From Candidatus Hermodarchaeota archaeon (lineage in GTDB: Archaea; Asgardarchaeota; Hermodarchaeia; Hermodarchaeales; Hermodarchaeaceae), in the NCBI GenBank assembly GCA_016839805.1, contig JAEOTO010000033.1, positions 1 through 64,000 on the forward strand: DNA of 64,000 nucleotides, read 5' to 3'. Every line of letters begins with the position of its first letter. Positions within the stretch are counted from its first letter, which is position 1. Below, piece after piece: positions 8,677 to 17,368 of this stretch. The notes below the pieces were generated by a model, which had not been told where the DNA came from, did no database searches, and worked only from the letters and a program-made list of their open reading frames with translations. The position numbers and the translations under genes were made by a program.

Positions 8677-8820
8677 TCACACCCGTCGGCATAAGGCGAC
8701 CATCGCAGCATATCGGACACGAGGTTTAGCAACCGGAGATGGGTTACTGCATCCGGCAATGAAGCGCTCGATCGCTGACATTTCAACCAGTTTCCTTTTT
8801 TCAGGTTTGTACTTAGCCAT
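8677..8820 (-). CDS. 47-residue basic protein, twin of the one at 8177
   Basis: The frame starts at an ATG with GGAGGGAT upstream at normal spacing. It encodes MAKYKPEKRKLVEMSAIERF, then AGCSNPSP and an Arg/Ala-rich tail ending RRV. The ER, G, NP, R and A positions line up with the neighbour at 8177, and both proteins are 47 residues. Their first halves are Lys-rich and their second halves Arg-rich. The 350 bases between the two genes hold a dyad but no other frame I trust. No known family comes to mind; a small ribosome- or RNA-binding role is a guess. Confidence 0.6.
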   Translation of the reverse strand: MAKYKPEKRKLVEMSAIERFIAGCSNPSPVAKPRVRYAAMVALCRRV

Positions 8821-9066
8821 TTTCTGATCCCTCCAATCGTGTTTTCAATCCGGGTCCCGTTCAGGTCCCGCATTGCACATGGATACTGTGTTTCTTATGA
8901 TATGAATCGATGGAAACCGAAGAGTGCAAAAATCTGGAGAACAAGCATCATGTTTGAGAAGGTTTGAACCGGCGGGTGAAAAATCAGTTGAAAACCCTTT
9001 ACGTTTTACTTAAAATGGAACCGAAAGATTATATTTTAAATCGTTTTATGGGTGGTCGGTGACCCC

Positions 9067-9588
9067 ATGAACAAAGTCGAAAAGGAGCCCGTTATGGGGA
9101 TTTTTGCGTTACCCGCGTTTCCCGTGGTACTAGTTACTGTCGAAGAGAACGTGATGACTGCAGCCGCATTTCATTTTTACTCTTTTGACCCGCCACATGT
9201 CATGGTGGGCATTCGTCCTCAAACCCTCACATATCAACTGATATTGAAACAACAAGAGTTTGGTATAAATATACCCACAACTAAACAGCTTGATATTGTC
9301 CGGACTTGTGGGGCAATTTCGGGTCGTGAGGAGAATAAATTTCAAAAAACCGGTTTAACCCCTAAGAAAGGAAAGGTCATTGATAGTGTGATGGTAGAAG
9401 AATGTCCCGTCAGCTTAGAATGCCGTGTGGTCCATGAAGTTCAGTTTGAGGGAAGTCATCGCTGGTTCATAGGTGAAGTAGTAGCTGTACAGGTTGATGA
9501 ACATTATTCACGGGATCAAGCTCTGATGTTTTGGATACGTCAATATCGAGAAGTCGGTAAAGTGCTGCTTGAAGTGGAAAGGAGATAA
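9067..9588 (+). CDS. flavin reductase-like (FMN-binding split-barrel) protein
   Basis: This roughly 173-residue protein matches the flavin reductase-like split barrel. It opens with a strand pair around FPVVLVTV, then NVMTAAAFHFYSFDPPHVMVGI (residues about 28-49), which corresponds to the flavin phosphate region. The motifs EFGINIPT and ISGREENKFQKTGL are also typical. A longer start at GTG 9052 is possible. A TATA-like ATATTTTAAAT about 30 bases upstream, with GGTGA close before it, fits the ATG at 9067. It stands alone, so whether it reduces free flavin or acts on another substrate cannot be told. Confidence 0.8.
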   Translation: MNKVEKEPVMGIFALPAFPVVLVTVEENVMTAAAFHFYSFDPPHVMVGIRPQTLTYQLILKQQEFGINIPTTKQLDIVRTCGAISGREENKFQKTGLTPKKGKVIDSVMVEECPVSLECRVVHEVQFEGSHRWFIGEVVAVQVDEHYSRDQALMFWIRQYREVGKVLLEVERR

Positions 9589-9602
9589 TGACTTTGATAC
9601 CA

Positions 9603-10334
9603 TTACTTTATTCTTAACAACTGGTCAATTTGAGGGAGAAGAACCCCCGCTTTCCCTTGTAGGTGCACATTTGCTATGGGAGTTAACGATGTTGTCTCAA
9701 CATTGACTTCGATGACATGCCCACCTTTCTGTTTCACGAGTAGTGGAAAGGATGCACTGGGTTGAACCAGGGCAGAAGTTCCAATTACTATGATGGCATC
9801 AGCGAGTTCAATTTCTTTAAGGACCTGACCCATTACCTGCTGGGGAAGGCTTTCACCAAACCAGACCACGTCAGGTCGGAGTTGTGCTCCACATTCCGGA
9901 CAGGGTGGGATACCTGTGGCAGGGCTAGTTAACTGGCTTTTATACGCACATTCAGTGCATTTGATCATCCAGATATTTCCATGTACCTCTAAAATTTTAG
10001 TTGAACCAGCGGTACGATGAAGGCCATCAACGTTTTGGGTAATTAGTGTCTTGAGGAATCCTTGTTCTTCCCATTTTGCCAGAGTAAGATGAGCTGGATT
10101 AGGTTGACATTTTGAAATAAGGTTTTGCCGCCAAGAGTACCATTCCCAGACAAGTGTTGGATTTTTGTTAAACGCCTGAGGTGTGGCTAGATCCATGGCG
10201 TTATATTGTCGCCACATTCCGTCTTTTCCGCGAAAAGTGGGAACATTGGACTCCTTGGAGATCCCTGCACCGGTTAATGTAATAAGATGGTTAGCTTTCC
10301 GTAGAATTTCAACACTTTGAGATAAGCGGTTCAT
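9603..10334 (-). CDS. NAD-dependent protein deacylase (sirtuin)
   Basis: The 243 residues carry every sirtuin landmark: GAGISKESNVPTFRG for NAD binding, TQNVDGLH, the catalytic His in LEVHGN (H118), and four zinc Cys (126, 129, 145, 148). The region WEWYSWRQ holds Y66 and R69 in the Y-x-x-R spacing that lets SIRT5-class sirtuins bind malonyl, succinyl and similar acidic acyl groups. This enzyme may therefore remove acidic acyl groups as well as acetyl. AGGAGA precedes the ATG. The sirtuin product O-acyl-ADP-ribose is a typical substrate for macro-domain proteins, one of which lies at 25358, though they are not neighbours. Confidence 0.93.
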   Translation of the reverse strand: MNRLSQSVEILRKANHLITLTGAGISKESNVPTFRGKDGMWRQYNAMDLATPQAFNKNPTLVWEWYSWRQNLISKCQPNPAHLTLAKWEEQGFLKTLITQNVDGLHRTAGSTKILEVHGNIWMIKCTECAYKSQLTSPATGIPPCPECGAQLRPDVVWFGESLPQQVMGQVLKEIELADAIIVIGTSALVQPSASFPLLVKQKGGHVIEVNVETTSLTPIANVHLQGKAGVLLPQIDQLLRIK

Positions 10335-10504
10335 GGTTACTGCTTCTCCTAGAATGTAAAAAACTGATTAGTGAATTTCGAATATTTAGGTTACTCTTTC
10401 ATTATCCATGAAAAGGGTACATTTTTTAATAGGAGAAATCACGGAAGGCAGAACTGAAGGTAATTAACCATAAATGAAGTGCTAATACAAACACTTGGTG
10501 ATAA

Positions 10505-11065
10505 ATGATGACAGAAACGTCGCGTCAGGGCTTGAGATTGCGAATCGTAATCGTTTTTCTACCTAATATTCTTTATTTTGTTATTTTGGCGATTGCCATT
10601 ATTCTTACTTGGATGTTTCCTCAGATTCCATGGCAGTTGCTACCCGGAGCAAGTCTGCTCTTTCCTTGGCCTTTACGGTTTATTGAGCTCTTTGGCGGCA
10701 TGATTCTTCTGATTCTGGCTGTCATGTTTATTGTCTGGGGTGTTATCTCACTTGGACTCCAACGTGCTCAAGGCAGTGAACTAGGTTCATCTAAACGTGG
10801 ATCATCCCTCATTACTACAGGTGCCTACGCGTATTGTCGCCACCCACAAACCCTGGGGTTCATCTTTGCTACTCCGGCTTTTGCGCTGATCTTTGACTTC
10901 GTCCCACTTCTTATTCTCGCTCTCCTCTATACTCCCCTCTTACTAGCCTTGCTGGGCTATGAAGAGGTCGAGTTATTACGTCGATTTGGCGATAGCTACG
11001 GAGTGTACCGTGAAACAGTTCCATTCATTATTCCTCGAAGAAAACGGATAGTTCCTCAGAAGTAG
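10505..11065 (+). CDS. membrane methyltransferase of the ICMT/PEMT type
   Basis: The 186-residue protein has about four or five hydrophobic segments. Its C-terminal half carries the signature of isoprenylcysteine carboxyl methyltransferase and phospholipid methyltransferase families: LITTGAYAYCRHPQTLGF around residues 100-117, and later GYEEVELLRRFGDSYGVYRETVPFIIPR. These elements bind S-adenosylmethionine and the substrate head group at the membrane face. The substrate could be a lipid, quinone-like molecule or prenylated peptide. GGTGAT lies just before the start. It faces the sirtuin gene head to head. Confidence 0.75.
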   Translation: MMTETSRQGLRLRIVIVFLPNILYFVILAIAIILTWMFPQIPWQLLPGASLLFPWPLRFIELFGGMILLILAVMFIVWGVISLGLQRAQGSELGSSKRGSSLITTGAYAYCRHPQTLGFIFATPAFALIFDFVPLLILALLYTPLLLALLGYEEVELLRRFGDSYGVYRETVPFIIPRRKRIVPQK

Positions 11066-11121
11066 AAATGAACCATCATTAGTCTGAGCCTACTCGATGA
11101 TTAATACACTGAGGATATGGA

Positions 11122-12720
11122 CTATTCAAAACGCCAGCGACGTCGAATTGCAAAAAATAACGTCAACGCGATTATTACAAGAAGACCAAGAACAAGGATT
11201 GTGGGAGCAAGCCAGGGGTTGAAGACTGTTGGCGGAATAAGCGACACTACAGCAGTACCTAAGTTACTCCATGGACCATAGAGACTGGCATTATCGCGAG
11301 CTCGTACGCGAAAATAATATGTGCCGAGTGGAAGGTTCGAAACGAGGACGTTCGTTGAATTGATGATCCAAGTAATATCAGGACGATTGAAACTAGGGGT
11401 TGAATCCATTTGAAGCTCATAATCTTCGATTACACCATCAGGATCATAAGCGGGAGTCCAGGAAGTGATAAAAAATCCGTAGGGATTGATAGGATTTACA
11501 CTAGGCAAGGCAATAGGACCCGGGGCACTGGCACCATCAGAATCAAACTTAACAAGAAACCCATTTGTAGAATTAGTTAACCAGCCACTAGTTGTCCCAG
11601 AAAAATAGAAGTGTTCCAGACCAAGAACCATTTTTGAAGGTCGACAATTACCTGCACCACCCCAATTTCGTTCCCAATTGAGACCACCCGTATCGTTGTA
11701 ATTTAATAGACTGAGACGATAACCGGTACTTGGATCCTCGAATTCCCCTCCGACAAAAATTTGACTTCCCCTCGTTGTGACACTAATTCCTTTATGAGTT
11801 AAACCTGTTTCATCAAACTCAATCCAGAGAAGGGTTCCCGAAGTATTATATTTTTGCAAGAAGAGTACGGGGGTAGTACTAATATTTTCAGAGAGTAAAG
11901 AGCCAGTGACATAAACGGCGCTATTATTCACTGCGATTCCACAAGCTTGATTATAAGTTTCGGAAAATCCGGTCACGTTCCACATCATAACACCAGTAAA
12001 GGAAAATTTTGCCAAAAAAGCATTAGCAGCCATACTTGTGGATTGATCAGTATAATCTCCTACAAGATATACCCCATCTGAACCCAGAGCAATATCCGCT
12101 CCACGATTTACTGGAGCTATTCCCCATGTTTCGTTCCAGATTTCTATACCATTAAAATCATACTTGACGATAAGCGCATCCACATTATCCTCAGAATGTT
12201 CCACCAGTCCACCAACATAGATACCATCGAATCCAACCACGACGCATGTAAACTGTTCAGCCGATTGATCCCCATAAGAGACATTCCATAACTGATTACC
12301 ATTGAAATCTAACTTCACGAGCAGCCCATTTGCTCCATTAATAATTGATTTAGTTATTCCTGCGAGATAAAGTGCATCTATATCTGATGCTAATGCATTT
12401 GCAGATTCATCAAAGTGTGTCTGCCACGTCTGGTTCCATAGATACTCCCCTTCGATAGTATATTTGACAAGAATAACATTCGATGAAGCACTCAAGGAAG
12501 GAGATTGCGTCGATCCTCCAACGAAGACAAATCCAGGAATTGTTATTACCGCGTTAAACGTTTCATTAGGTGGCTGCATCCAAAGGATACCCCACGGATC
12601 ACCTAACGCAAGGTCATCTATAAGCAATTGTCTAGGGTTCGGAAAACAATTGGCAGCAGGGAAAGTAAAACCTAAAACTAGTAGGGAAAGAATCAAGAAC
12701 CATAATCCACGCTGCTTCAT
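11122..12720 (-). CDS. secreted, membrane-anchored beta-propeller-like repeat protein with FN3 domain
   Basis: The 532 residues begin with a signal peptide (LWFLILSLLVLGFTFPA) and end with a transmembrane helix and an Arg-rich tail. Between them run repeats of about 45-50 residues built on patterns such as FLVKFDSDG and WNVSYG, with GIYVGG between them, resembling the repeat seen in many secreted archaeal and bacterial beta-propeller proteins. Near residues 400-490 a fibronectin-III-like domain follows (GFFITSWTPAYDPDG, then GTYYFRVRARD). Many N-x-S/T sites suggest glycosylation. It probably acts on the cell surface in binding or adhesion; no catalytic residues were seen. Confidence 0.7.
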   Translation of the reverse strand: MKQRGLWFLILSLLVLGFTFPAANCFPNPRQLLIDDLALGDPWGILWMQPPNETFNAVITIPGFVFVGGSTQSPSLSASSNVILVKYTIEGEYLWNQTWQTHFDESANALASDIDALYLAGITKSIINGANGLLVKLDFNGNQLWNVSYGDQSAEQFTCVVVGFDGIYVGGLVEHSEDNVDALIVKYDFNGIEIWNETWGIAPVNRGADIALGSDGVYLVGDYTDQSTSMAANAFLAKFSFTGVMMWNVTGFSETYNQACGIAVNNSAVYVTGSLLSENISTTPVLFLQKYNTSGTLLWIEFDETGLTHKGISVTTRGSQIFVGGEFEDPSTGYRLSLLNYNDTGGLNWERNWGGAGNCRPSKMVLGLEHFYFSGTTSGWLTNSTNGFLVKFDSDGASAPGPIALPSVNPINPYGFFITSWTPAYDPDGVIEDYELQMDSTPSFNRPDITWIINSTNVLVSNLPLGTYYFRVRARDNASLYGPWSNLGTAVVSLIPPTVFNPWLAPTILVLGLLVIIALTLFFAIRRRWRFE

Positions 12721-12803
12721 TGATACGAAAACACCCTATTTGATACAGTGTTTATGACAGTTTTTAGGTATTTGAGGATTCGTTTCGGGGCAGAATTAAT
12801 CGA

Positions 12804-13247
12804 TTACGCTTTCTTAAGGGCATCACGGATTTTCTTAGCCTGTTTTTCTAATTCCTTATTCGGAGGCGTTTGGCCATAATAAGGACCAGCTTCTATACGA
12901 ATACCGTCTCCTGAGAACCGGGGGATGACATGGATGTGAATATGGGGGATCTCTTGAAAAGCAGCTTTACCGTCGGCTAGCCAAACATTAATTCCCTCAC
13001 AACGTATCCCCGATTTGCGTAAAGCTGCCGCAATTTGTCCAGCCACTTGAAAGAGCCGACCCGCAAGTTGAGGATCAAGAGCTTCAAGGTTCGCAGCGTG
13101 AGACTTAGGTATCACCAAAGTATGACCAGGGTTGATAGGACGAATATCAAGAAAGGCAATGATTTCGTGGTTTTCAAAAACAACATGGGCAGGAAATTTT
13201 TTTGTGACGATGTTACAGAAGACACAATCGTGGGATTGTTTACTCAT
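12804..13247 (-). CDS. HIT family nucleotide hydrolase/transferase
   Basis: The 147-residue protein has the HIT motif HIHIHV with H102, H104 and H106, where the middle His is the nucleophile for nucleotidyl transfer. It also has CVFCNI (C8, C11) near the N-terminus and NPGHTLVIPKSH further on, both typical of histidine-triad proteins that bind zinc. The usual activity is cleavage of adenylyl conjugates or dinucleoside polyphosphates. Its gene is single on the minus strand, downstream of a secreted protein and next to a gene remnant. Confidence 0.92.
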   Translation of the reverse strand: MSKQSHDCVFCNIVTKKFPAHVVFENHEIIAFLDIRPINPGHTLVIPKSHAANLEALDPQLAGRLFQVAGQIAAALRKSGIRCEGINVWLADGKAAFQEIPHIHIHVIPRFSGDGIRIEAGPYYGQTPPNKELEKQAKKIRDALKKA

Positions 13248-13305
13248 ACCTTTGACTTACACGTTCTTTCTCATAAATGTCTATGTTCTTCGAATGCTAT
13301 GGCTT

Positions 13306-13560
13306 CTAGGTTTCTGGACGAGCCTTATTGAGAATGGGAAAGATTTGTTCAGAATTTTTAATTTTATCTCCGTCAACTTTGAATTCGGCTGGATGAATGA
13401 GGATGGCGTGGGTTTGGTCTCCGCCAACTCCGCCATGATTTCCAATTAACTCCTCATATGCGGCCACAGAACCATCAGGATAGACTGGGCTAATCAGAAT
13501 CAGAGCTCCACTATCAGGAAATTCTGCAAGTCTTCTTGTGTATCTGCGAAAGCTATTTGT
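13306..13560 (-). pseudogene. C-terminal remnant of an alkaline-phosphatase-superfamily phosphodiesterase
   Basis: The minus frame encodes FRRYTRRLAEFPDSGALILISPVY, then VAAYEELIGNHGGVGGDQTH and a short end with FPIL. The GxHGGxGGxQTHxxxxxP core is familiar from the C-terminal end of membrane-linked type I phosphodiesterase/nucleotide pyrophosphatase-like proteins. Only about 85 residues are recognisable. Further upstream, the frame runs into the start of the divergent AOR gene and loses similarity, so the N-terminal catalytic part is missing. I call it a truncated remnant with moderate confidence; a short expressed protein is not excluded. Confidence 0.5.
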
Positions 13561-13608
13561 GGAGAACCTGCTGACTGACAGTAAGATTTTGCGTTTGGTG
13601 GTTTGAGT

Positions 13609-15441
13609 ATGAAGGCGTGGACTGGTCAACTGTTACGTGTGAATCTGTCAAGTAAGGAAGCAAGCATTGAGTCTTACCCCAAGGAATTGGCTCTGCAATT
13701 CGTGGGTGGACGCGGGTTTGCCATGAAAATACTTTGGGATGAAGTGCCAAAGGGGACTAATCCTCTCTCACCGGGAAATAAGTTCATTGCCGCTGTGGGA
13801 CCGTTATCGGGGTTAGCAATGCCCAATGTGGGAAAGACCATCGTAGCGGCCAAAAGCCCGTTAACTGGTGGTTACGGAGATGGTAATCTGGGTACCCATT
13901 TTGGTTCACAGCTAAGACGTGCAGGATATGATTTGGTTGTCGTTGAGGGGAAAGCTGATGCCCCTTCCTATATTCTGATCGAAGATGCGGAAGTGAGTAT
14001 TCTTGATGCTGATAACCTATGGGGGATTGGTGCTTATGAAGCGGAGCAAAAACTTGAGGACCTTCATGGAAAGAACATTGGTACGCTGATGATTGGTCAA
14101 GGTGGCGAGAATCTCGTCAAATATGCAACTGTACGTTCTATGATGGGAAGGTCCGGTGGACGTCCAGGTATGGGTACTGTTATGGGATCAAAGAATTTGA
14201 AGGCTCTCGTTGCCAAAGGGTCAAAGTCCCCTGAGATTGCAGATCCTCAAGCATTCCGGCAATTGGGTCGAGATGGGTTCAAGGATATTCGGGATAAACC
14301 CAGTTATGATGAATGGATGTCTCAGGGTACTATGCTCATCCATGCCTGGTGTCAAGAATTCAGCGTACTACCCAGTTATAATTTCCGTGAGGGTCAGTTT
14401 GAGCATGCAGAAGCCCTGAGTGGTGACACAATGGAGAAAATGAAGGAAAAGACGCGGGGTTGTCCTTCATGCACAATGCAGTGTGGTCATTGCATTAAAG
14501 ATTCAGAAGGGAAATCTGCTGAGCTAGATTATGAAAATGTATCACTTCTTGGATCCAATATTGGTATGCGAGATCTTCGGGAAGTCGCTACTCTTAACCG
14601 CCTCGCAGATGAGTATGGATTAGACACTATATCACTGGGTAATACGATAGGTTTTGCAATGGAAGCATCTGAAAAGGGGATTTTAGATGAGAAACTGGAC
14701 TGGGGTGATTTCCATGCCACAAGTCAACTCATCACCGATATTGCCTTTCGAAAAGGTAGTCTTGGATCTGACTTGGCAGAAGGCACTCAGCATTTAGCCA
14801 AAAAGTTAGGAAAAAGTGCCCTTGATTTTGCGATGCAAATTAAAGGATTAGAAATTTCGGGATATGATTGTCATGCTGCACCGGGAATGGCTCTTGCCTT
14901 TGGTGTTTGCTCGATTGGGGCGCATCATAAGGAAAGCTGGGTAATCACCCACGAAGTTGATGTGGGTCGAGATACCTATGATGAAGGCAAAGTCGATAAA
15001 ATCATTGAGTTGCAACGAATTCGCGGTGGGATGTTTGAGCAGCTAGTTGGTTGTCGCTTCCCATGGATTGAACTTGGCTTTAACCTGGAATGGTATCCTA
15101 AATACTTCAATGCAGCAACAGGATTGAAATGGACTCTAAACGACTTTTGGAACCTAGCTGATCGCGTGTATTCTTTGATTCGGTCTTATTGGGTTCGTGA
15201 ATTTAATGGCGAATGGGACCGAACCATGGACTATCCACCTCAACGCTGGTTTAAAGATCCTCTCTCAGTAGGTCCTTTAGCTGGAGCGAAGCTTGACAAA
15301 GAGGGTTATGACAAAATGCTATCATGGTATTACAAGAAACGGGGCTGGGATGAGCGGGGTATTCCAACCAAGACTCAACTCAAGGAACAGCAATTGGAGT
15401 GGGTTATCCCTGAGCTAGCACGAGTCACAGACCTTACGTGA
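13609..15441 (+). CDS. tungsten-dependent aldehyde:ferredoxin oxidoreductase
   Basis: The 610-residue protein has the N-terminal AOR domain (GQLLRVNLSSKEASIESYP, then FVGGRGFAMKILWDEVPKG) and the pterin-binding motif LTGGYGDGNLGTHFG. The [4Fe-4S] cluster ligands are C285, C288 and C292 in CPSCTMQC, with C482 (GCRFPW) as the fourth. AOR enzymes use a bis-pterin tungsten centre to oxidise aldehydes to acids with ferredoxin as acceptor. A TTG at 13603 lies in frame, but GGTGG spaced seven bases before the ATG at 13609 favours that start. Its electrons could serve the ferredoxin pool shared with the KorDABC genes. The exact aldehyde is unknown. Confidence 0.93.
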   Translation: MKAWTGQLLRVNLSSKEASIESYPKELALQFVGGRGFAMKILWDEVPKGTNPLSPGNKFIAAVGPLSGLAMPNVGKTIVAAKSPLTGGYGDGNLGTHFGSQLRRAGYDLVVVEGKADAPSYILIEDAEVSILDADNLWGIGAYEAEQKLEDLHGKNIGTLMIGQGGENLVKYATVRSMMGRSGGRPGMGTVMGSKNLKALVAKGSKSPEIADPQAFRQLGRDGFKDIRDKPSYDEWMSQGTMLIHAWCQEFSVLPSYNFREGQFEHAEALSGDTMEKMKEKTRGCPSCTMQCGHCIKDSEGKSAELDYENVSLLGSNIGMRDLREVATLNRLADEYGLDTISLGNTIGFAMEASEKGILDEKLDWGDFHATSQLITDIAFRKGSLGSDLAEGTQHLAKKLGKSALDFAMQIKGLEISGYDCHAAPGMALAFGVCSIGAHHKESWVITHEVDVGRDTYDEGKVDKIIELQRIRGGMFEQLVGCRFPWIELGFNLEWYPKYFNAATGLKWTLNDFWNLADRVYSLIRSYWVREFNGEWDRTMDYPPQRWFKDPLSVGPLAGAKLDKEGYDKMLSWYYKKRGWDERGIPTKTQLKEQQLEWVIPELARVTDLT

Positions 15442-15479
15442 CCTAAAAAAGAAGTAAAAACAAATTTTCTTAGACATAA

Positions 15480-16028
15480 TTACTCAGCAAAGTGGATTCG
15501 AAATTCACACGCTGGATCGCCTTGGATGCGACTTGCTGTTTGTGTAACTCGGGCAGTGTACGGCAGGCTGAGATTATCAATCCAGCTTTGTAGAAGGCCT
15601 TCAAGCATTCCTGAAACAACTTCACAGTATCTTAGGTCAAGAGTAGCCTCGAAGCTGTCCTGTTGGCAGATTGGACAGGATTCCGAGCGAAGTAGAAGAG
15701 TGCGATCATCCGTGAATTCAAGGGAGTCAGGTATTGTTCCAGTTGCTAATTCCCAGTTCTTTGACAAGAACTCGTCTACGCGGTTGAGGAAGAGGTCAGG
15801 AGAATTGGGAAAGTAGTTATCTGGGGGTTTTCCGTAACGACTGACGAGTCCCAAGAGGAGTTGTGTTGCCATGGATTTTCCTAATGCATGGAGGGCGCGT
15901 TCGATGGCTGTTGGATTACCTTGGTACTCCACTGAGAGCGATTCCACTAATCGGAGATAGAAAATGGGTAGCAATGGTCCAGAGAATAGGGGTAATTTAT
16001 CAGTGGGTGCAGGATTTTTGGAAGCCAT
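15480..16028 (-). CDS. V4R/TRAPP Bet3-like domain protein
   Basis: This 182-residue protein has the shape of a V4R (4-vinyl reductase) domain, a fold shared with TRAPP subunits of the Bet3 type. Near residues 115-170 it shows SCPICQQDS, YCEVVSGMLEGLL, then RVTQTASRIQGDPACEFRIHF, which matches the family ending with a conserved Cys in G-D-P-x-C-E-F. The N-terminal helical part carries no motif I can name. It could bind a small ligand or act as a tether-like subunit. It opens a run of minus-strand genes that includes SPFH-like, PH-like and Cdc48 proteins. Confidence 0.65.
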   Translation of the reverse strand: MASKNPAPTDKLPLFSGPLLPIFYLRLVESLSVEYQGNPTAIERALHALGKSMATQLLLGLVSRYGKPPDNYFPNSPDLFLNRVDEFLSKNWELATGTIPDSLEFTDDRTLLLRSESCPICQQDSFEATLDLRYCEVVSGMLEGLLQSWIDNLSLPYTARVTQTASRIQGDPACEFRIHFAE

Positions 16029-16070
16029 CTTGTGTGTACCTCGACTTTTGCTTATGAAAAGCTATGCCTT

Positions 16071-17306
16071 TTACTCTTCGTTTGACTTAGTCTCTTCAGT
16101 AGATTTAGATTTGGATACCGTTTCTTTTACAGCAGATTTGACTCGCGCAGCCCGTGAGGCTTTTGCGGGTGCTCGCTCACGGAGCTGACGTTCGGCTTCA
16201 GCAAGTGGTCCTGTAGGAATTGTGGTAGGTAAGGTGGGTGCCTGTCCAGTTAATTGGGCGATTTCAACCGATTTCTCTGCCCACAGAACTTGGGCTGGGT
16301 GGACGCCTGCTACACGCCAGTAAAAGAATCGATCCCAGAGCTTTTCTTCAATAGAAAGAACTCCTGCGGATAATGAAACAAGATTCAATCCTAAACGCTC
16401 AAATGCTGTAGCTACGACCTTACGGACTTCATCGCGGATTTCTGCTTCATCACGTAACGCACTCATGAATTCATGTTCTGAAAATTTGTCACGCATGACA
16501 TTATCAATGAGTGTTTTGAGGTATTCAATGAGTTCCTGCGAGTTCATGGGAATTCGTTGGTCATGTAGCGTCGTGATGAGTTTACGGGAATCTTCGACAA
16601 CAAAGGCAAAGAGTAGCCCATACGGCTCTTGCAGTCGTACAGATCGTTTAAAGTTAGTTTTGCCATCGGCGGTTTGCGTAGGAATGTCATATTCTTCACG
16701 GCGCCAAGACTTTCCAGTCCAGGTTAACCGAGCTAGATCTGATGTTTGGGTGACCCCAGTATTAGCATAGACATGGACCCGACCAGTATAAATGAAAACA
16801 ACATTTGTTTTAAAACCTTGACCTCGCCAACCGGTTTTAATTAACGGTGAAGGGAAGGTTTCAATACTGTATGGAGTTTCACTCGGTTCCCACACTTCAT
16901 ATACTTTGAATTCGCGGTTACCGTTGTTGAATTCCTCGCCATAGGCACAACATAACCAATCTGGAGGAACGTATATTTTGGCATCTTTTTCGATAATTTC
17001 AATTTGCTCCATATCACGTTCCAAGTCGGGGGGATGATAGATAAACTGGGGTAATCGTGCGTCTGATTCAGAAATTTCCGCGCCCGAAGGAAGTGTACGC
17101 GTTACTTTCTGACCCGTTGAGAATCCACCGAATGCAGCGATTCGTGTTAAGCGGCGGATTGATCGAATTGCTTGGGCGCCTCGATCTTTATGTGGAGCTT
17201 GAATCATTTGCGTCCAATAATTTTGTCCACCCAGATCACCGATCGGAATGCTTGGATGCGGTCCTAGTACTGGGTCCGGAGCCATTAAACAGATAGTTTT
17301 TGCCAC
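16071..17306 (-). CDS. SPFH-like protein with Ala/Lys-rich tail
   Basis: I do not recognise the whole 411-residue protein. The middle (about residues 115-330) has the pattern of an SPFH/band-7 domain: a strand-rich part (VPPDWLCCAYGEEF, FKTNVVFIYTGRVHVYA), then RLQEPYGLLFAFVVEDSRKL, and a helical stretch ending near ERLGLNLVSLSAGVLSIEE. Such domains oligomerise on membranes. The C-terminal 60 residues are low-complexity and rich in Ala, Arg, Lys, Ser and Glu. There is no clear transmembrane helix. It lies between the V4R-like and PH-like genes, all on one strand with short gaps, which suggests a shared membrane task. The fold call is an inference. Confidence 0.45.
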   Translation of the reverse strand: MAKTICLMAPDPVLGPHPSIPIGDLGGQNYWTQMIQAPHKDRGAQAIRSIRRLTRIAAFGGFSTGQKVTRTLPSGAEISESDARLPQFIYHPPDLERDMEQIEIIEKDAKIYVPPDWLCCAYGEEFNNGNREFKVYEVWEPSETPYSIETFPSPLIKTGWRGQGFKTNVVFIYTGRVHVYANTGVTQTSDLARLTWTGKSWRREEYDIPTQTADGKTNFKRSVRLQEPYGLLFAFVVEDSRKLITTLHDQRIPMNSQELIEYLKTLIDNVMRDKFSEHEFMSALRDEAEIRDEVRKVVATAFERLGLNLVSLSAGVLSIEEKLWDRFFYWRVAGVHPAQVLWAEKSVEIAQLTGQAPTLPTTIPTGPLAEAERQLRERAPAKASRAARVKSAVKETVSKSKSTEETKSNEE

Positions 17307-17368
17307 ATGAAAGCCTCCTTCTTATAACAGCGATTGATTCCAACCTCAAATAACTTCTGGTATTGAGT

